From NCBI GenBank assembly GCA_947473305.1, contig CANJCB010000029.1, forward strand, positions 1 to 52,014: a stretch of 52,014 nt of DNA, given 5' to 3'. Position numbers and translations under genes: made by a program. The notes under the pieces were generated by a model that did not search any database, was not told where the DNA came from, and saw only the letters and a program-made list of their open reading frames with translations. The stretch is from Rhodospirillales bacterium. GTDB lineage: Bacteria; Pseudomonadota; Alphaproteobacteria; ATCC43930; CGMCC-115725. Positions 18,558 to 27,610 of the stretch are shown piece by piece. Within the stretch, counting starts at the first letter, position 1. The number at the start of each line of letters is the position of its first letter.

Positions 18558-18644
18558 GCCCTGGTGGCGGAATTGGTAGACGCGCTAGATTCAGGTTCTA
18601 GTGAGCGAAAGCTCGTGGAAGTTCGAGTCTTCTCCAGGGCACCA
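18558..18644 (+). tRNA. tRNA-Leu (anticodon CAG), CCA encoded
   Basis: Acceptor arms GCCCTGG and CCAGGGC pair fully and are followed by discriminator A and an encoded CCA. The D-arm region reads GGCGGAATTGGTAGACGCGC. The anticodon stem CTAGA/TCTAG encloses the loop TTCAGGT, so the anticodon is CAG and reads CTG codons. A long variable arm (GTGAGCGAAAGCTCGT) marks a class II tRNA, and GTTCGAGTC is the T-loop. A promoter and terminator flank it. Confidence 0.97.
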
Positions 18645-18653
18645 GCAGCTCCT

Positions 18654-18679
18654 GACCGGGATACCTGAACCGGTCTTTT
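18654..18679 (+). terminator. Terminator after tRNA-Leu
   Basis: Six-base stem GACCGG with CCGGTC, ten-base loop, followed by TTTT. It separates the tRNA from the RNase D gene. Confidence 0.65.
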
Positions 18680-18698
18680 AAAAGAGCGATGGCTGATT

Positions 18699-19313
18699 TT
18701 GGTGGGCAATCATCTACACCACGGCGACCTGCCGGCCGGTTTGAGTTTCGGCGACACGGTCGCGATCGACACGGAAACGATGGGGCTTCTGCCCCACCGG
18801 GACCGTCTTTGCCTGGTCCAATTGTCGGCGGGCGACGGGGAAACCCATCTCGTCAAGTTCGGCAAGGGAGCCTATGACGCGCCGAACCTGAAGGCGCTGC
18901 TGGCCGATCCCAAGGTGGTGAAGCTCTTCCATTTCGGCCGCTTCGACATCGCCGTGCTGCGGCACAGCCTGGGCGTGCTGACCGGCCCGGTCTATTGCAC
19001 CAAGATCGCGTCCAAGCTGGTGCGGACCTTCACCGACCGCCACGGCTTGAAGGATCTCTGCCGGGATCTCATCGGCATCGAGATATCGAAGCAGCAGCAA
19101 AGCTCCGACTGGGGTGCTGCCGAACTGACCGACGAGCAGCTGAAATACGCGGCTTCGGACGTGCTCTATCTCCACAAGCTGCGCGACAAATTGAACGAGA
19201 TGCTGGCCCGCGAAGGCCGCGGGGAAATCGCCCAGGCCTGCTTCGATTTCCTGCCCCACCGGGCGCTCCTCGACCTCGCCGGCTGGCCGGAAGTCGATAT
19301 TTTCGCGCATTAG
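18699..19313 (+). CDS. rnd: Ribonuclease D, short single-domain form
   Basis: DEDD-type 3'-5' exoribonuclease of 204 residues, about half of E. coli RNase D (375), because the two HRDC domains are absent. Exonuclease motifs are present: DTET (Exo I) near residue 24, FHFGRFDIAVL (Exo II) near residue 77, and YAASDVLYL (Exo III, the DEDDy type) near residue 153. Short forms of this kind are common in alphaproteobacteria. The start is uncertain: TTG at 18699 or GTG at 18702; no ATG fits. It lies directly downstream of a tRNA gene, whose 3' end such enzymes trim. Confidence 0.9.
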   Translation: MVGNHLHHGDLPAGLSFGDTVAIDTETMGLLPHRDRLCLVQLSAGDGETHLVKFGKGAYDAPNLKALLADPKVVKLFHFGRFDIAVLRHSLGVLTGPVYCTKIASKLVRTFTDRHGLKDLCRDLIGIEISKQQQSSDWGAAELTDEQLKYAASDVLYLHKLRDKLNEMLAREGRGEIAQACFDFLPHRALLDLAGWPEVDIFAH

Positions 19314-19320
19314 GCGCGCC

Positions 19321-20070
19321 TTAGAGTTCCGGCTTTTTCGCCACGTAATAGGTCCAGCGCCGCAGAAACGCGGAAACGCTGTTCGGGTATTGCTCGCAGT
19401 AGGTCGCCGCGAGCGTGAGCCCAGCCTGCCGCAACTCGCGCTCCACATAGGCGGGCGAGGCCGCGAAGACAGTAAAGCCGCCATGGGCCGAGGTTCTTAC
19501 ATAGCCGTGTCCGAGCCAAAAGCTCCGGGTGAAGATGCGCCCGGCGGCACGCTTCGCGCTGTCCACGATGGCTTTCAGAACGCCCTTGAGGGTTGCGGCC
19601 GGGGATCGCGAGGCCCGAGTCGGGCGCACCAGGACGGATGTCGAGTTGTAGAGCGAGAAGACGAAGGTCCCGCCGGGCCTCAGGATTCGCCGGCATTCGG
19701 CAAGGCAGGCCTGGCGGCTGGCATCGGAGGGCAGAAAACCGATGCCATTGTAGGAAAAAAGAATGACATCGAAGGAAGCGCTCTCGATCGACCGCATATC
19801 GGCCGCGTCCATCACCTCGAAGCGATATTGCGGAAAGGCCTGCCGCGCCGCGACGATCATCGTCTCGGAATAATCGACGCCAAGATAGCGCCCGGACGAA
19901 GGCGCCAGAATGGCGGTGGTCCGCCCCGCGCCAACGCCCAGATCCAGGAGATCGCTGCCCGGCTTGATATAGGTCTTGAAAAGAAAGGCTTCGCAATCCC
20001 GCGCGCCCTGAGGGGCGGCATATGCGGCCACCACCTCGGCGGAGCTGAAAAGGGAGAGCGTTCGATCCAA
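19321..20070 (-). CDS. Class I SAM-dependent methyltransferase
   Basis: 249 residues. The SAM-binding motif I is LLDLGVGAGRTTAIL (41-55). YLGVDYSETMI follows as motif post-I, and FDVILFSYNGIGFLP with LRPGGTFVFSLYN are later Rossmann strands. The C-terminal part (SFWLGHGYVRTSAHGGFTVF) is lineage-specific and probably binds the substrate, which cannot be named. The gene is convergent with rnd, with only seven bases between the stops, and stands alone. Confidence 0.88.
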   Translation of the reverse strand: MDRTLSLFSSAEVVAAYAAPQGARDCEAFLFKTYIKPGSDLLDLGVGAGRTTAILAPSSGRYLGVDYSETMIVAARQAFPQYRFEVMDAADMRSIESASFDVILFSYNGIGFLPSDASRQACLAECRRILRPGGTFVFSLYNSTSVLVRPTRASRSPAATLKGVLKAIVDSAKRAAGRIFTRSFWLGHGYVRTSAHGGFTVFAASPAYVERELRQAGLTLAATYCEQYPNSVSAFLRRWTYYVAKKPEL

Positions 20071-20248
20071 GCCCGACTCCTTGCGTGACGAAGATTTAAC
20101 ACGGGCTTCATCCGACTTCGATTGGTTTCAGGACGGACCCTCCGTTGATTTTTCGGGGATGGATCGCCATAGTGAACGCTTATCAAGGGTTGTGCCGCCG
20201 GAGTTTGTCAGCTTGGGCGGCAGCCTCATGGGCTGACCTCGAAGCGGA

Positions 20249-21265
20249 GTGGATCTGGCCCTTATGCCTCAAACCCAAACAGCCTTCCCCCCGAGCGCAG
20301 CTCGCGCCCCGGAGAAACCCTCCGCTGTCGCGCGCCGGGTTCTGCTGACCGAGATCGAGGGCCTGCGCGCGCTGGCCGACGAGTTGGACGGCAGCTTCGA
20401 CAAGGCGGTGGAGATGCTGGCCGGGATCGAGGGAAGGGTCATCGTCACCGGCATGGGCAAGAGCGGCCATATCGCGCGCAAGATCGCCGCCACCATGGCT
20501 TCCACCGGCACCCCCGCCTATTTCGTCCATCCGGGCGAGGCGAGTCACGGCGATCTCGGCATGATCACCCGCTCCGACGCGGTCCTGGCGATGTCCAATT
20601 CCGGCGACACGGCGGAACTGGGCGATATCGTCAGCCATACCCGCCGCTTCCGCATCCCGCTCGTCGCCATGACCCGCCGCGCCGGCAGCACGCTGGCCGA
20701 GGCCGCCGATGTGGCGCTGCTGGTGCCCGCTTCCGCCGAAGCCTGCCCCATGGGCCTCGCCCCCACCACCTCCACCACGATGATGATGGCCCTGGGCGAC
20801 GCGCTGGCCGTGGCGCTCCTGGAGCGGATGGGCTTCTCCTCGGCCGATTTCCAGGTGCTGCATCCCGGCGGCAAGCTCGGCCAGCAATTGCTGAAGGTCG
20901 CGGACCTCATGCACAAGGACGACGCCGTGCCGCTGATGCGCGAGGGCGCCGGCATGTCCGAGGCGATCCTGGTGATGAGCGCGAAGAGCTTCGGCTGCGT
21001 CGGCGTGGTCGACGAGGCGGGCAAGCTGCTCGGCATCGTCACGGATGGCGACTTGAGGCGCCACATGGCCGACGACCTCCTCGGCCGCCCGGTGGCCGAG
21101 ATCATGAACGCCCATCCCAAGACGATCCGTCCCCAGGCGCTGGCCGCCGAGGCCCTGGGCCGGATGAACAGCCAGTCGATCACCAGCCTCTTCGTGGTGG
21201 ACGACGAGGGGCGGCCGCTCGGCATCCTTCATATCCACGACTGCCTGCGCGCGGGCATCGCGTGA
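20249..21265 (+). CDS. kdsD: Arabinose-5-phosphate isomerase KdsD (KpsF/GutQ family)
   Basis: Converts ribulose 5-phosphate to arabinose 5-phosphate, the first step of Kdo synthesis for lipopolysaccharide. The 338-residue protein has an N-terminal SIS domain (GRVIVTGMGKSGHIARKIAA near residue 62, LAMSNSGDTAEL near residue 112) and two CBS domains in the C-terminal third (VADLMHKDDAVPLM and onward). GTG at 20249 is used as start; ATG at 20264 is an alternative. The stop overlaps lptC by four bases, so it leads the LPS-transport operon. Confidence 0.95.
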   Translation: MDLALMPQTQTAFPPSAARAPEKPSAVARRVLLTEIEGLRALADELDGSFDKAVEMLAGIEGRVIVTGMGKSGHIARKIAATMASTGTPAYFVHPGEASHGDLGMITRSDAVLAMSNSGDTAELGDIVSHTRRFRIPLVAMTRRAGSTLAEAADVALLVPASAEACPMGLAPTTSTTMMMALGDALAVALLERMGFSSADFQVLHPGGKLGQQLLKVADLMHKDDAVPLMREGAGMSEAILVMSAKSFGCVGVVDEAGKLLGIVTDGDLRRHMADDLLGRPVAEIMNAHPKTIRPQALAAEALGRMNSQSITSLFVVDDEGRPLGILHIHDCLRAGIA

Positions 21266-21954
21266 GCATTCCCCAGGAGAGCCCAGAAGCCACCGCGCGC
21301 CCCGAGCGACGCCAGCGCCCGCAAGCGACCCGGGTGCCGGAACGCCGGGCCGGCGGCGGCGAGCACTACAGCCGCCTCGTCTCGACGATGAAGCTGCTCT
21401 TCCCGCTCCTCGCCGGGATCCTGCTGCTCCTCATCGGCATCTGGCCGCAGCTCCAGGGCGGAGTCGGCGCCTTCCGTTTCGACAAGAAGCTCGACACCAA
21501 CGACGCGCGCGACCTGCGCATGGTGAACACCCGCTACACCGGCGTCGACCGGCAGAACCGGCCCTTCACGATCACCGCCGACGTGGCCCGGGAAAAGCCC
21601 GGCGTCACCGAGAGCATCGCGCTCGAAGGCCCCAAGGCCGATCTCACCACGACCAACGGGGTCTGGATCGCGCTGACGGCGGAGAACGGGCTCTATAAAT
21701 CCGGGGACCAGACCCTGGACCTCAGCGGCAATGTCGAGCTCTTCCAGGACAAGGGCAACGAGTTCCGCACCGGCTCCGTGCATATGAACCTCGGCACCGG
21801 CGCGGCGGAAGGCCGGGAGAGCATCGTCGGCCAGGGTCCCTTCGGCCGGATCGAGGCCCAGGGCTTCCGGGTGCTCGACCGGGGCAATACCATCCTCTTC
21901 ACCGGCAAGACCACCTTGAGCCTCGAACCCGGCGGCGGCAGGGTGAAGCCATGA
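21262..21954 (+). CDS. lptC: LPS export periplasmic-bridge protein LptC
   Basis: Bitopic inner-membrane protein that receives LPS from LptBFG and passes it to LptA. 230 residues: a basic N-terminal cytosolic part, one transmembrane helix (KLLFPLLAGILLLLIGIWPQ, 44-63), and a periplasmic beta-jellyroll. Sequence such as ARDLRMVNTRYTGVDRQNRP and LDLSGNVELFQDKGNEFRTG is typical. It starts with GTG inside the kdsD stop and ends in an ATGA overlap with lptA. Confidence 0.92.
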   Translation: MSIPQESPEATARPERRQRPQATRVPERRAGGGEHYSRLVSTMKLLFPLLAGILLLLIGIWPQLQGGVGAFRFDKKLDTNDARDLRMVNTRYTGVDRQNRPFTITADVAREKPGVTESIALEGPKADLTTTNGVWIALTAENGLYKSGDQTLDLSGNVELFQDKGNEFRTGSVHMNLGTGAAEGRESIVGQGPFGRIEAQGFRVLDRGNTILFTGKTTLSLEPGGGRVKP

Positions 21955-22814
21955 CGAGATTTCTGCCGCTTTCGGCGGTGCTGGCCCTGCTCCTGGCGGC
22001 GGCGCCGGGTGCCGCGCTTGCCCAGGGCCTCGGCCTCAACGCCCAGGACGGCGGCAAGCCGATGAATATCCAGGCCGACGACGGCATCGAGTGGCAGCAG
22101 GACAGCCATCTCTATATCGCCCGGGGCAACGTCAAGGCGTCGCGCGGCGACGTGACCATCTATGCCGATACGCTGACCGCCTATTACCGCCCGACCTCGC
22201 CCGGCGCGGCGAAGAAGACCACGACCGGCGGTTTCGACGGCGGCAATACCGAGATCTACCGGATCGACGCCGACGGCCATGTGAAGATCACCACGCCGAC
22301 CCAGACGGCGATCGGCGACCATGGGGTCTACGACACCGACCAGCAGCTCGTGATGCTGACCGGCAAGGACCTCCGGCTGGTGACGCCGCGCGATACGATC
22401 ACCGCCCATGACAGCATCGAATGGTACGACGGCAAGCAGCTCGCCGTGGCGCGCGGCAACGCCATCGCCATCCGCGACGAGAAGCGGCTCCGGGGCGACG
22501 TGCTGACCGCCCAGGTCATCAAGGACGCCAAGCAGGCCTCGCGGATCAGCCGCGTCGACGCGCACGGGAATGTGCTCGTCTCGACCAAGGATCAAATCGC
22601 CCGCAGCGACCAGGGCGTCTATAATGTGGATACCGGGATCGCCACCCTGAGCGGCCGGGTCACGCTGACGCGGCAGGAGAACGAGTTGCGCGGTCAATAC
22701 GCGGTCGTGGACATGAACAACAACACCAGCCGCCTGCTCAGCGCCCCGCCCGGCGGGAGCCCCTCGGGCCGGGTGGAAGGCCTGATCGTGCCGCGCCCCA
22801 AGACCGCGAAATAG
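21951..22814 (+). CDS. lptA: LPS transport periplasmic protein LptA (OstA-like)
   Basis: Periplasmic bridge protein that carries LPS to the outer membrane. 287 residues, longer than E. coli LptA (185). The signal peptide ends at residues 22-24 (ALA). The OstA beta-jellyroll repeats are visible as [40 protein letters not shown] and [20 protein letters not shown]. The extra length is an additional repeat and a linker ([20 protein letters not shown]) in the first half. Confidence 0.93.
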   Translation: MTRFLPLSAVLALLLAAAPGAALAQGLGLNAQDGGKPMNIQADDGIEWQQDSHLYIARGNVKASRGDVTIYADTLTAYYRPTSPGAAKKTTTGGFDGGNTEIYRIDADGHVKITTPTQTAIGDHGVYDTDQQLVMLTGKDLRLVTPRDTITAHDSIEWYDGKQLAVARGNAIAIRDEKRLRGDVLTAQVIKDAKQASRISRVDAHGNVLVSTKDQIARSDQGVYNVDTGIATLSGRVTLTRQENELRGQYAVVDMNNNTSRLLSAPPGGSPSGRVEGLIVPRPKTAK

Positions 22815-22821
22815 GCCGGCG

Positions 22822-23607
22822 ATGACCCTTCGTCCCGTCTCCGCCCCCGCTTCCAAACCCGACACGCCGCGTCTGGTCGCCGACAATCAGGGGCTCGTCG
22901 CCACCAACCTCGGCAAGAGCTTCCAGAAGCGCCGCGTGCTGCGCGACGTCAATGTCTCGGTGCAGCGCGGCGAGGCCGTCGGGCTTCTGGGCCCTAACGG
23001 CGCCGGCAAGACCACCTGCTTCTATATCGTCACCGGGCTGATTTCCCCCGATGTCGGGACCATCACCCTCGACGGGCGGGACATCACCGACCTGCCGATG
23101 TATCGCCGCGCCCGCCTCGGGATCGGCTACCTGCCGCAGGAAGCCTCGATCTTCCGGGGCCTGTCGGTCGAGCAGAACATCCGCGCGGTGCTGGAAGTCA
23201 CCGAGTCGGTCCAGGAAATCCGCGAGGCCATGCTCGACGAACTGCTCGCCGAATTCTCGATCACCCATTTGCGCCGCGCCCCGGCCATGGCGCTCTCGGG
23301 CGGCGAGCGGCGGCGCGTCGAGATCGCCCGGGCGCTGGCGACCCAGCCCCATTTCATCCTGCTCGACGAGCCCCTGGCCGGCATCGATCCCATCGCGGTC
23401 AACGACATCCGCGACCTCGTCGCCCATCTGAAGGATCGCGGCATCGGCGTCTTGATGACCGATCACAATGTGCGCGAGACCCTGGATATCGTCGATCGCG
23501 CTTATATTCTTCATGAGGGGCGCGTCCTCATGGAGGGCGCCCCCTCGGAGATCGTCAACGACGCCGATGTGCGCCGGGTCTATCTCGGCGAGCGCTTCAG
23601 CCTCTAA
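22822..23607 (+). CDS. lptB: LPS export ABC transporter ATPase LptB
   Basis: Cytosolic ATPase of the LptBFG extractor. 261 residues with Walker [10 protein letters not shown] near residue 56, signature [15 protein letters not shown] near residue 157, Walker [14 protein letters not shown] near residue 177 and switch His in [12 protein letters not shown]. The sequence [20 protein letters not shown] is highly specific to LptB. An N-terminal extension of about 20 residues precedes the domain. LptF and LptG are not in the window. Confidence 0.97.
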   Translation: MTLRPVSAPASKPDTPRLVADNQGLVATNLGKSFQKRRVLRDVNVSVQRGEAVGLLGPNGAGKTTCFYIVTGLISPDVGTITLDGRDITDLPMYRRARLGIGYLPQEASIFRGLSVEQNIRAVLEVTESVQEIREAMLDELLAEFSITHLRRAPAMALSGGERRRVEIARALATQPHFILLDEPLAGIDPIAVNDIRDLVAHLKDRGIGVLMTDHNVRETLDIVDRAYILHEGRVLMEGAPSEIVNDADVRRVYLGERFSL

Positions 23608-23743
23608 CCCGAGGGCCTCACCCCTGGGAAAAGAGGGGAAATACCGGGTCCGCGCGGGGCGTTTTTTGCGCCTTCGCCGGGAAAATCAGGGATTTAGTAC
23701 TTTATTGACCAAACTTTCATAGGTCGTGCGGTAAGCTTCTTGC

Positions 23744-25228
23744 ATGGCTCTGGCACAACGGCTCGATCTTAGACAGACCCAGGCGTTAGTCATGACGCCG
23801 CAACTGCAGCAAGCGATCAAGCTGCTGCAGCTGTCGAACCTCGAGCTACAGAATTTCATCGAAGCCGAAATCGAGCAGAACCCGCTGCTGGAAGCGGAAA
23901 TGGACGGCCCGGTGGTGAGCCAGGACGAGCCCCCCGCCGCCCCTGTCACGCCCGAGGCCCCCACCACCGCCGCGCTCGATCGCGGGGCCGGCGAGACCGG
24001 CGAGGACAATGCCCTATGGCATGAGGAAAGCGGCCGCGAGGGCGAAGGCAATCTCGATCTCGCGGGCGATCCAGAGGCCTGGAGCACGCCCCGCAGCGGC
24101 GCCGCCGACGACCTCCCCGGCCTCGACCAGACCGCCACCCGGCCGGAAAGCCTGCGCGAGCATCTCGTCGCCCAGCTCAATCTCGACATCCTGGAGCCCG
24201 CCGACCGGATGATTGGGCTCCATCTCATCGACAGCCTGGACGACGCGGGCTATATCGCCGTCGATTTCGCCGAAATCTCCGAGACCCTGGGCTGCACGCC
24301 CGAGCGGATCGAGGCGGTGCTGGAACGGGTCCAGCGCTTCGATCCCTCCGGCATCTTCGCCCGCAACCTGGCGGAATGCCTGGCGCTGCAATTGCGCGAC
24401 CGCAACCGGCTCGACCCCGCCATGCAGGCGCTGCTCGACAACCTGCCGCTGCTGGCCGCCCGCGACGGCGCGGCCTTGATGCGGCTCTGCGGCATCGACG
24501 CCGAAGACCTCGCGGAGATGGTCGCCGAGATCAAGTCCCTCGATCCCAAGCCCGGCCAGAGCTTCGATCCGCCTTCGGCCCAGCCCATCATTCCCGACGT
24601 GATCATGCGGTCCAGCCCCGACGGCGGCTGGATCATCGAGATCAACAGCGACACCCTGCCCCGGGTCCTGGTCAATACCCGCTACCACAGCGAGATCAGC
24701 CGCCAATGCAAGGACAAGGCGGCCAAGGATTATCTCGCCGACCGCTACCAGTCCGCGACCTGGCTGGTGAAGTCGCTGCACCAGCGCACCACCACGATCC
24801 TGAAGGTGGCGACCGAGATCGTGCGCCAGCAGGACGGCTTCTTCCGCTACGGCGTCCAATACCTGCGCCCCCTGGTGCTGCGCGACATTGCCGAGGCCAT
24901 CGGCATGCACGAGAGCACCGTGAGCCGCGTCACCACCAACAAATACATGATCACCCCGCGCGGGATCTTCGAGCTCAAATACTTCTTCACCTCCTCGATC
25001 AATGCGGCGAGCGGCGGCGGCTCCCATTCGGCGGAATCCGTGCGCTTCCGGATCAAGGGCCTGATCGACGCGGAGACGGCGGCCGAGATTCTCTCCGACG
25101 ACCGGCTCGTCGACATCCTTCTGAAGGAAGGCATAGATATCGCGCGAAGAACGGTCGCCAAGTATCGGGAAGGAATGAGAATTCCATCCTCGGTCCAGCG
25201 CCGGCGCGAGAAGCTGATGCGGCTTTAG
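23744..25228 (+). CDS. rpoN: RNA polymerase sigma-54 factor RpoN
   Basis: Alternative sigma factor for nitrogen, flagellar and other genes that need enhancer-binding ATPases. 494 residues. Region I is the Gln/Leu-rich start (MALAQRLDLRQTQALVMTPQ, then NFIEAEIEQNPLLE). An acidic, low-complexity region II covers about 55-130. The core-binding and helix-turn-helix regions follow (AIGMHESTVSRVTTNKYM), and the RpoN box ARRTVAKYRE lies near the end. The gap of 136 bases after lptB could hold its own promoter. The order lptB-rpoN-hpf-ptsN is conserved in proteobacteria. Confidence 0.97.
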   Translation: MALAQRLDLRQTQALVMTPQLQQAIKLLQLSNLELQNFIEAEIEQNPLLEAEMDGPVVSQDEPPAAPVTPEAPTTAALDRGAGETGEDNALWHEESGREGEGNLDLAGDPEAWSTPRSGAADDLPGLDQTATRPESLREHLVAQLNLDILEPADRMIGLHLIDSLDDAGYIAVDFAEISETLGCTPERIEAVLERVQRFDPSGIFARNLAECLALQLRDRNRLDPAMQALLDNLPLLAARDGAALMRLCGIDAEDLAEMVAEIKSLDPKPGQSFDPPSAQPIIPDVIMRSSPDGGWIIEINSDTLPRVLVNTRYHSEISRQCKDKAAKDYLADRYQSATWLVKSLHQRTTTILKVATEIVRQQDGFFRYGVQYLRPLVLRDIAEAIGMHESTVSRVTTNKYMITPRGIFELKYFFTSSINAASGGGSHSAESVRFRIKGLIDAETAAEILSDDRLVDILLKEGIDIARRTVAKYREGMRIPSSVQRRREKLMRL

Positions 25229-25355
25229 CCGGGATCGGAGGGGGGTCCCAACCTTGACTCCCCGGAGGGCCACCCATAAGGTGGATTGCAGTTTCGGGAT
25301 GAGGGTCCCATGTGACTTCCCGTCATCCCTAGAGGCAATTCGGGCGAAGCCCACC

Positions 25356-25979
25356 ATGCAAGTTATCGTATCCGGAAAACAGATCGACGTAGGCGACGCG
25401 TTGCGGAGCCACGTCGAGACCACCATGGCCAATACCGTGGAGAAATATGTCGGCTCGGCGATCGAGGCCCATGTGGTTTTCCATCGCGAGGCCCATATGA
25501 TCCGCTCCGACGTCACGCTCCATGTGGGCCGCGGCATCGTCGTCCAGGGCCAGGGCTCGGGCAACGAGGCCTATGCCGCCTTCGACAGCGCGGCGGAGCG
25601 GTTGGGCAAGCAGGTCCGCCGCTACAAGAAGCGCCTGCAGGACCACCGCGCAAGGATCAAGTCCCCGGAATTCGAAGCCGCCCCGGCCCGCTCCTATGTC
25701 CTGGCGCCGCATACCGAGGACAGCGCGCCGCTGGAGCCCAGCGCCGAATCGCCGGACGGGCAGCCCCTGATCGTCGCCGAGACCGAGACCGAAATCCCGC
25801 ATCTGACCCTGGGCGAGGCGGTGATGCGGCTCGAACTGGGCGAACTTGCGGCGGTGGTCTTTCATCACAGCGCCAATGGGCGTCTCAATGTGGTATACTG
25901 CCGCCCCGACGGCAATGTGGGCTGGATCGATCCCGATTCCGGGGGGAAGTCGACCAGCGGAAGCCGACAGCCGCATTGA
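25356..25979 (+). CDS. hpf: Ribosome hibernation promoting factor, long form
   Basis: Binds the 30S decoding region and dimerises ribosomes to 100S in stationary phase. 207 residues from the ATG at 25356; the frame continues upstream, but the conserved domain begins with MQVIVSGKQIDVGDALRSHV. The S30AE domain fills residues 1-100, a variable linker 105-150, and the long-form dimerisation domain the rest (LTLGEAVMRLELGELAAVVF, NGRLNVVYCRPDGNVGWIDP). It lies between rpoN and ptsN as in many alphaproteobacteria. Confidence 0.95.
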   Translation: MQVIVSGKQIDVGDALRSHVETTMANTVEKYVGSAIEAHVVFHREAHMIRSDVTLHVGRGIVVQGQGSGNEAYAAFDSAAERLGKQVRRYKKRLQDHRARIKSPEFEAAPARSYVLAPHTEDSAPLEPSAESPDGQPLIVAETETEIPHLTLGEAVMRLELGELAAVVFHHSANGRLNVVYCRPDGNVGWIDPDSGGKSTSGSRQPH

Positions 25980-26014
25980 GCCGGCGCAGGCTTTGATTTC
26001 GACGAAGGCAGGGA

Positions 26015-26479
26015 ATGGACATCGGCGATCTGGTAACTCCCGCGAGTATCGTTGCGAACCTGCGTGTTCCCAACAAACGGCAGGCCTTGCAGGAGCTTGC
26101 GAAACGGGCGGCGCAACTCACCGACCAGCATGAGCGCGTCATCTTCGACGTGCTCCTGGAGCGGGAACGGCTGGGCAGCACCGGCGTCGGCCAAGGGATC
26201 GCGATCCCGCATGGGCGCATCCCCGGCCTGACGCGGCTCCACGGTCTGTTCGCGCGGCTGGAACGTCCCATTCCCTTCGAGTCGATCGACGACCAGCCGG
26301 TGGACCTCATTTTCCTGCTGCTGGCGCCCACCAGCGCCGGGGCCGACCACCTGAAGGCCCTGGCCCGGATCTCGCGGCTCCTGCGCGAACGCGCGATCTG
26401 CGAGAAGCTGCGCGGCACCGACAAGGCCGACGCGCTCTACGCCCTGCTGACCGACCGGGCCGCCAGCCACGCGGCTTGA
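26015..26479 (+). CDS. ptsN: PTS IIA-like nitrogen-regulatory protein PtsN (EIIA-Ntr)
   Basis: Phosphocarrier of the regulatory PTS-Ntr system (PtsP-PtsO-PtsN), which links nitrogen and carbon state to K+ transport and other targets. 154 residues. The phosphorylated residue is H66 in GIAIPHGRIPGL. LLAPTSAGADHLKALARISR and the terminal helix match the family. An AAGGCAGGG ribosome-binding site precedes the ATG. Last gene of the operon; a REP-type palindrome follows. Confidence 0.96.
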   Translation: MDIGDLVTPASIVANLRVPNKRQALQELAKRAAQLTDQHERVIFDVLLERERLGSTGVGQGIAIPHGRIPGLTRLHGLFARLERPIPFESIDDQPVDLIFLLLAPTSAGADHLKALARISRLLRERAICEKLRGTDKADALYALLTDRAASHAA

Positions 26480-26501
26480 GACTTATATTTGAAGAATTAC
26501 G

Positions 26502-26569
26502 CCATGCCCGGACTTGATCCCGGCATCTGTCGCCGTCCTGATAAAGATGCCCGGATCAAGTCCGGGCAT
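26502..26569. repeat. Inverted repeat pair of the REP type
   Basis: Two palindromic blocks in opposite orientation: CATGCCCGGACTTGATCCCG at 26502 and GATGCCCGGATCAAGTCCGG at 26545, the second ending GCATG. Together they can fold into one long hairpin. They follow ptsN and may protect or end its transcript. The sequence differs from family A, although the plan is the same. Confidence 0.8.
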
Positions 26570-26648
26570 GACGACAGGTGTGGTAAGTAAGGCGAAAAAG
26601 GCGGCTCCGGAACCGGGCCGCCCTTTTCAATTCATTGCGAACCAGCGC

Positions 26649-26867
26649 TCAGTGAACGCTGACCGGCTCCAGGTCGTTCTGGCGGATGGTCACATCGGCG
26701 AGCGCGCGGTCGGGGGCGATGCCCACGATGGTTCCGTCCGCCGCATGGATCGCGAAACGGGTCTGCTCGTCCACCACGACCTCTGTCACATAGGCCAGAT
26801 TCTGGATCCCGAAGATCGCGAAATCCTGGGGCGAGATCTGGCGCAAGCGTTCAATTCCGTCCAACAT
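26649..26867 (-). CDS. DUF1150 family protein
   Basis: 72 residues from the ATG at 26867, which has AAAGGA about eight bases upstream; a TTG start at 26888 is possible. Typical sequence of DUF1150 is seen: ISPQDFAIFGIQNLAYVTEV and IRQNDLEPVSVH. The family is small, restricted mainly to alphaproteobacteria and usually encoded next to an Hsp20 gene, as here. The function is not known; co-occurrence suggests a heat-stress role. Confidence 0.85.
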   Translation of the reverse strand: MLDGIERLRQISPQDFAIFGIQNLAYVTEVVVDEQTRFAIHAADGTIVGIAPDRALADVTIRQNDLEPVSVH

Positions 26868-26960
26868 CTCTTTCGTCCTTTCTCCCAAGATCTCGGCGAT
26901 CCGGTCCTTGGAAACCGTCGATTGTGGGACACTCGAAAGCGTCCATCATAGAGTCACAAC

Positions 26961-27428
26961 TCAGAGCCCGCGTTTTTGCTCCATCGCCACCCCGACACGG
27001 CCGCCGTCGGCCGCCTTGGGGGCGTTCTTGATCTCGACGACCCGGACCCGGCTTTCCGGCACCGGCCTGACGAGATCGATATTGAGAAGCCCGTTGTCGA
27101 TCCAGGCGCCGGCGACCTCGATGCCCTCGGCCAGCACGAAGGAGCGCTGGAACTGCCGGGCCGCGATCCCGCGGTGGAGATAGAGCTTTTCCTTCTCCTC
27201 GGCCTGACGGCCGCGAATGACGAGCTGGTTGTCCTCGACCTGGATATTGAGGTCGACCGCTGAAAAACCGGCGACCGCGAGCGTGATGCGCAGCGCGTTC
27301 TCGCCGGTCTGTTCGACGTTATAGGGGGGATAGCCGTCGCCGGAGGCCTTGCTGACCCGGTCGAGCGCCCGCTCGAAATGGTCGAAGCCCAGGAGAAGCG
27401 GCGAGTTGAACAAGGTGAGACGCGTCAT
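26961..27428 (-). CDS. Hsp20/alpha-crystallin family small heat-shock protein
   Basis: ATP-independent holdase of 155 residues. The alpha-crystallin domain covers about 35-130 with PPYNVEQTGENALRITLAVA, QLVIRGRQAEEKEKLYLHRG and the conserved GLLNIDL near the end. It resembles the IbpA/HspH class A proteins of alphaproteobacteria. A strong GGAGGAGGAGG Shine-Dalgarno is just upstream, within a leader that may fold as a thermosensor. DUF1150 follows on the same strand. Confidence 0.93.
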   Translation of the reverse strand: MTRLTLFNSPLLLGFDHFERALDRVSKASGDGYPPYNVEQTGENALRITLAVAGFSAVDLNIQVEDNQLVIRGRQAEEKEKLYLHRGIAARQFQRSFVLAEGIEVAGAWIDNGLLNIDLVRPVPESRVRVVEIKNAPKAADGGRVGVAMEQKRGL

Positions 27429-27530
27429 CTAATGCCTCCTCCTCCAGTGAGCGAGTAGACGTCCGGGCCCTTCTAAGGCGCCCGTCAAGTTACGCGGTCC
27501 CGAAAAGGACCGTCGGACATTATGTATGGA
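27429..27530 (-). promoter_or_regulatory. Possible ROSE-like RNA thermometer leader of the Hsp20 gene
   Basis: The roughly 100-base leader contains hairpin-forming blocks (GGTCC...GGACC and GGGCGCC...GGGCCC) and ends close to the GGAGGAGGAGG ribosome-binding site. Hsp20 genes in alphaproteobacteria often carry ROSE elements with a GGGCGCC...GGGCCCGG middle hairpin. I could not find the diagnostic anti-Shine-Dalgarno strand, so this is a hint only. Confidence 0.3.
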
Positions 27531-27610
27531 GGATGGCGCGGGGTTCAAGGTGGCGCACTTTTCCGCCCGACACGCCTCCACTTTCTCCCTCTCCGCCCCC
27601 CTTTCTTCTC

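Noticed and set aside
18558..19313. tRNA-Leu as an integration site of a genomic island
   Set aside because: No integrase gene, no repeat of the tRNA 3' end and normal composition downstream; the neighbouring genes are housekeeping.
23608..23743. GGGGCGTTTTTTGCGCC as a terminator after lptB
   Set aside because: The stem would be four bases with the T-run in its loop; too weak to call.
26502..26569. CRISPR-like or tandem repeat after ptsN
   Set aside because: Only two blocks, inverted and not direct; this is a REP-type hairpin. No CRISPR array is present anywhere in the window.
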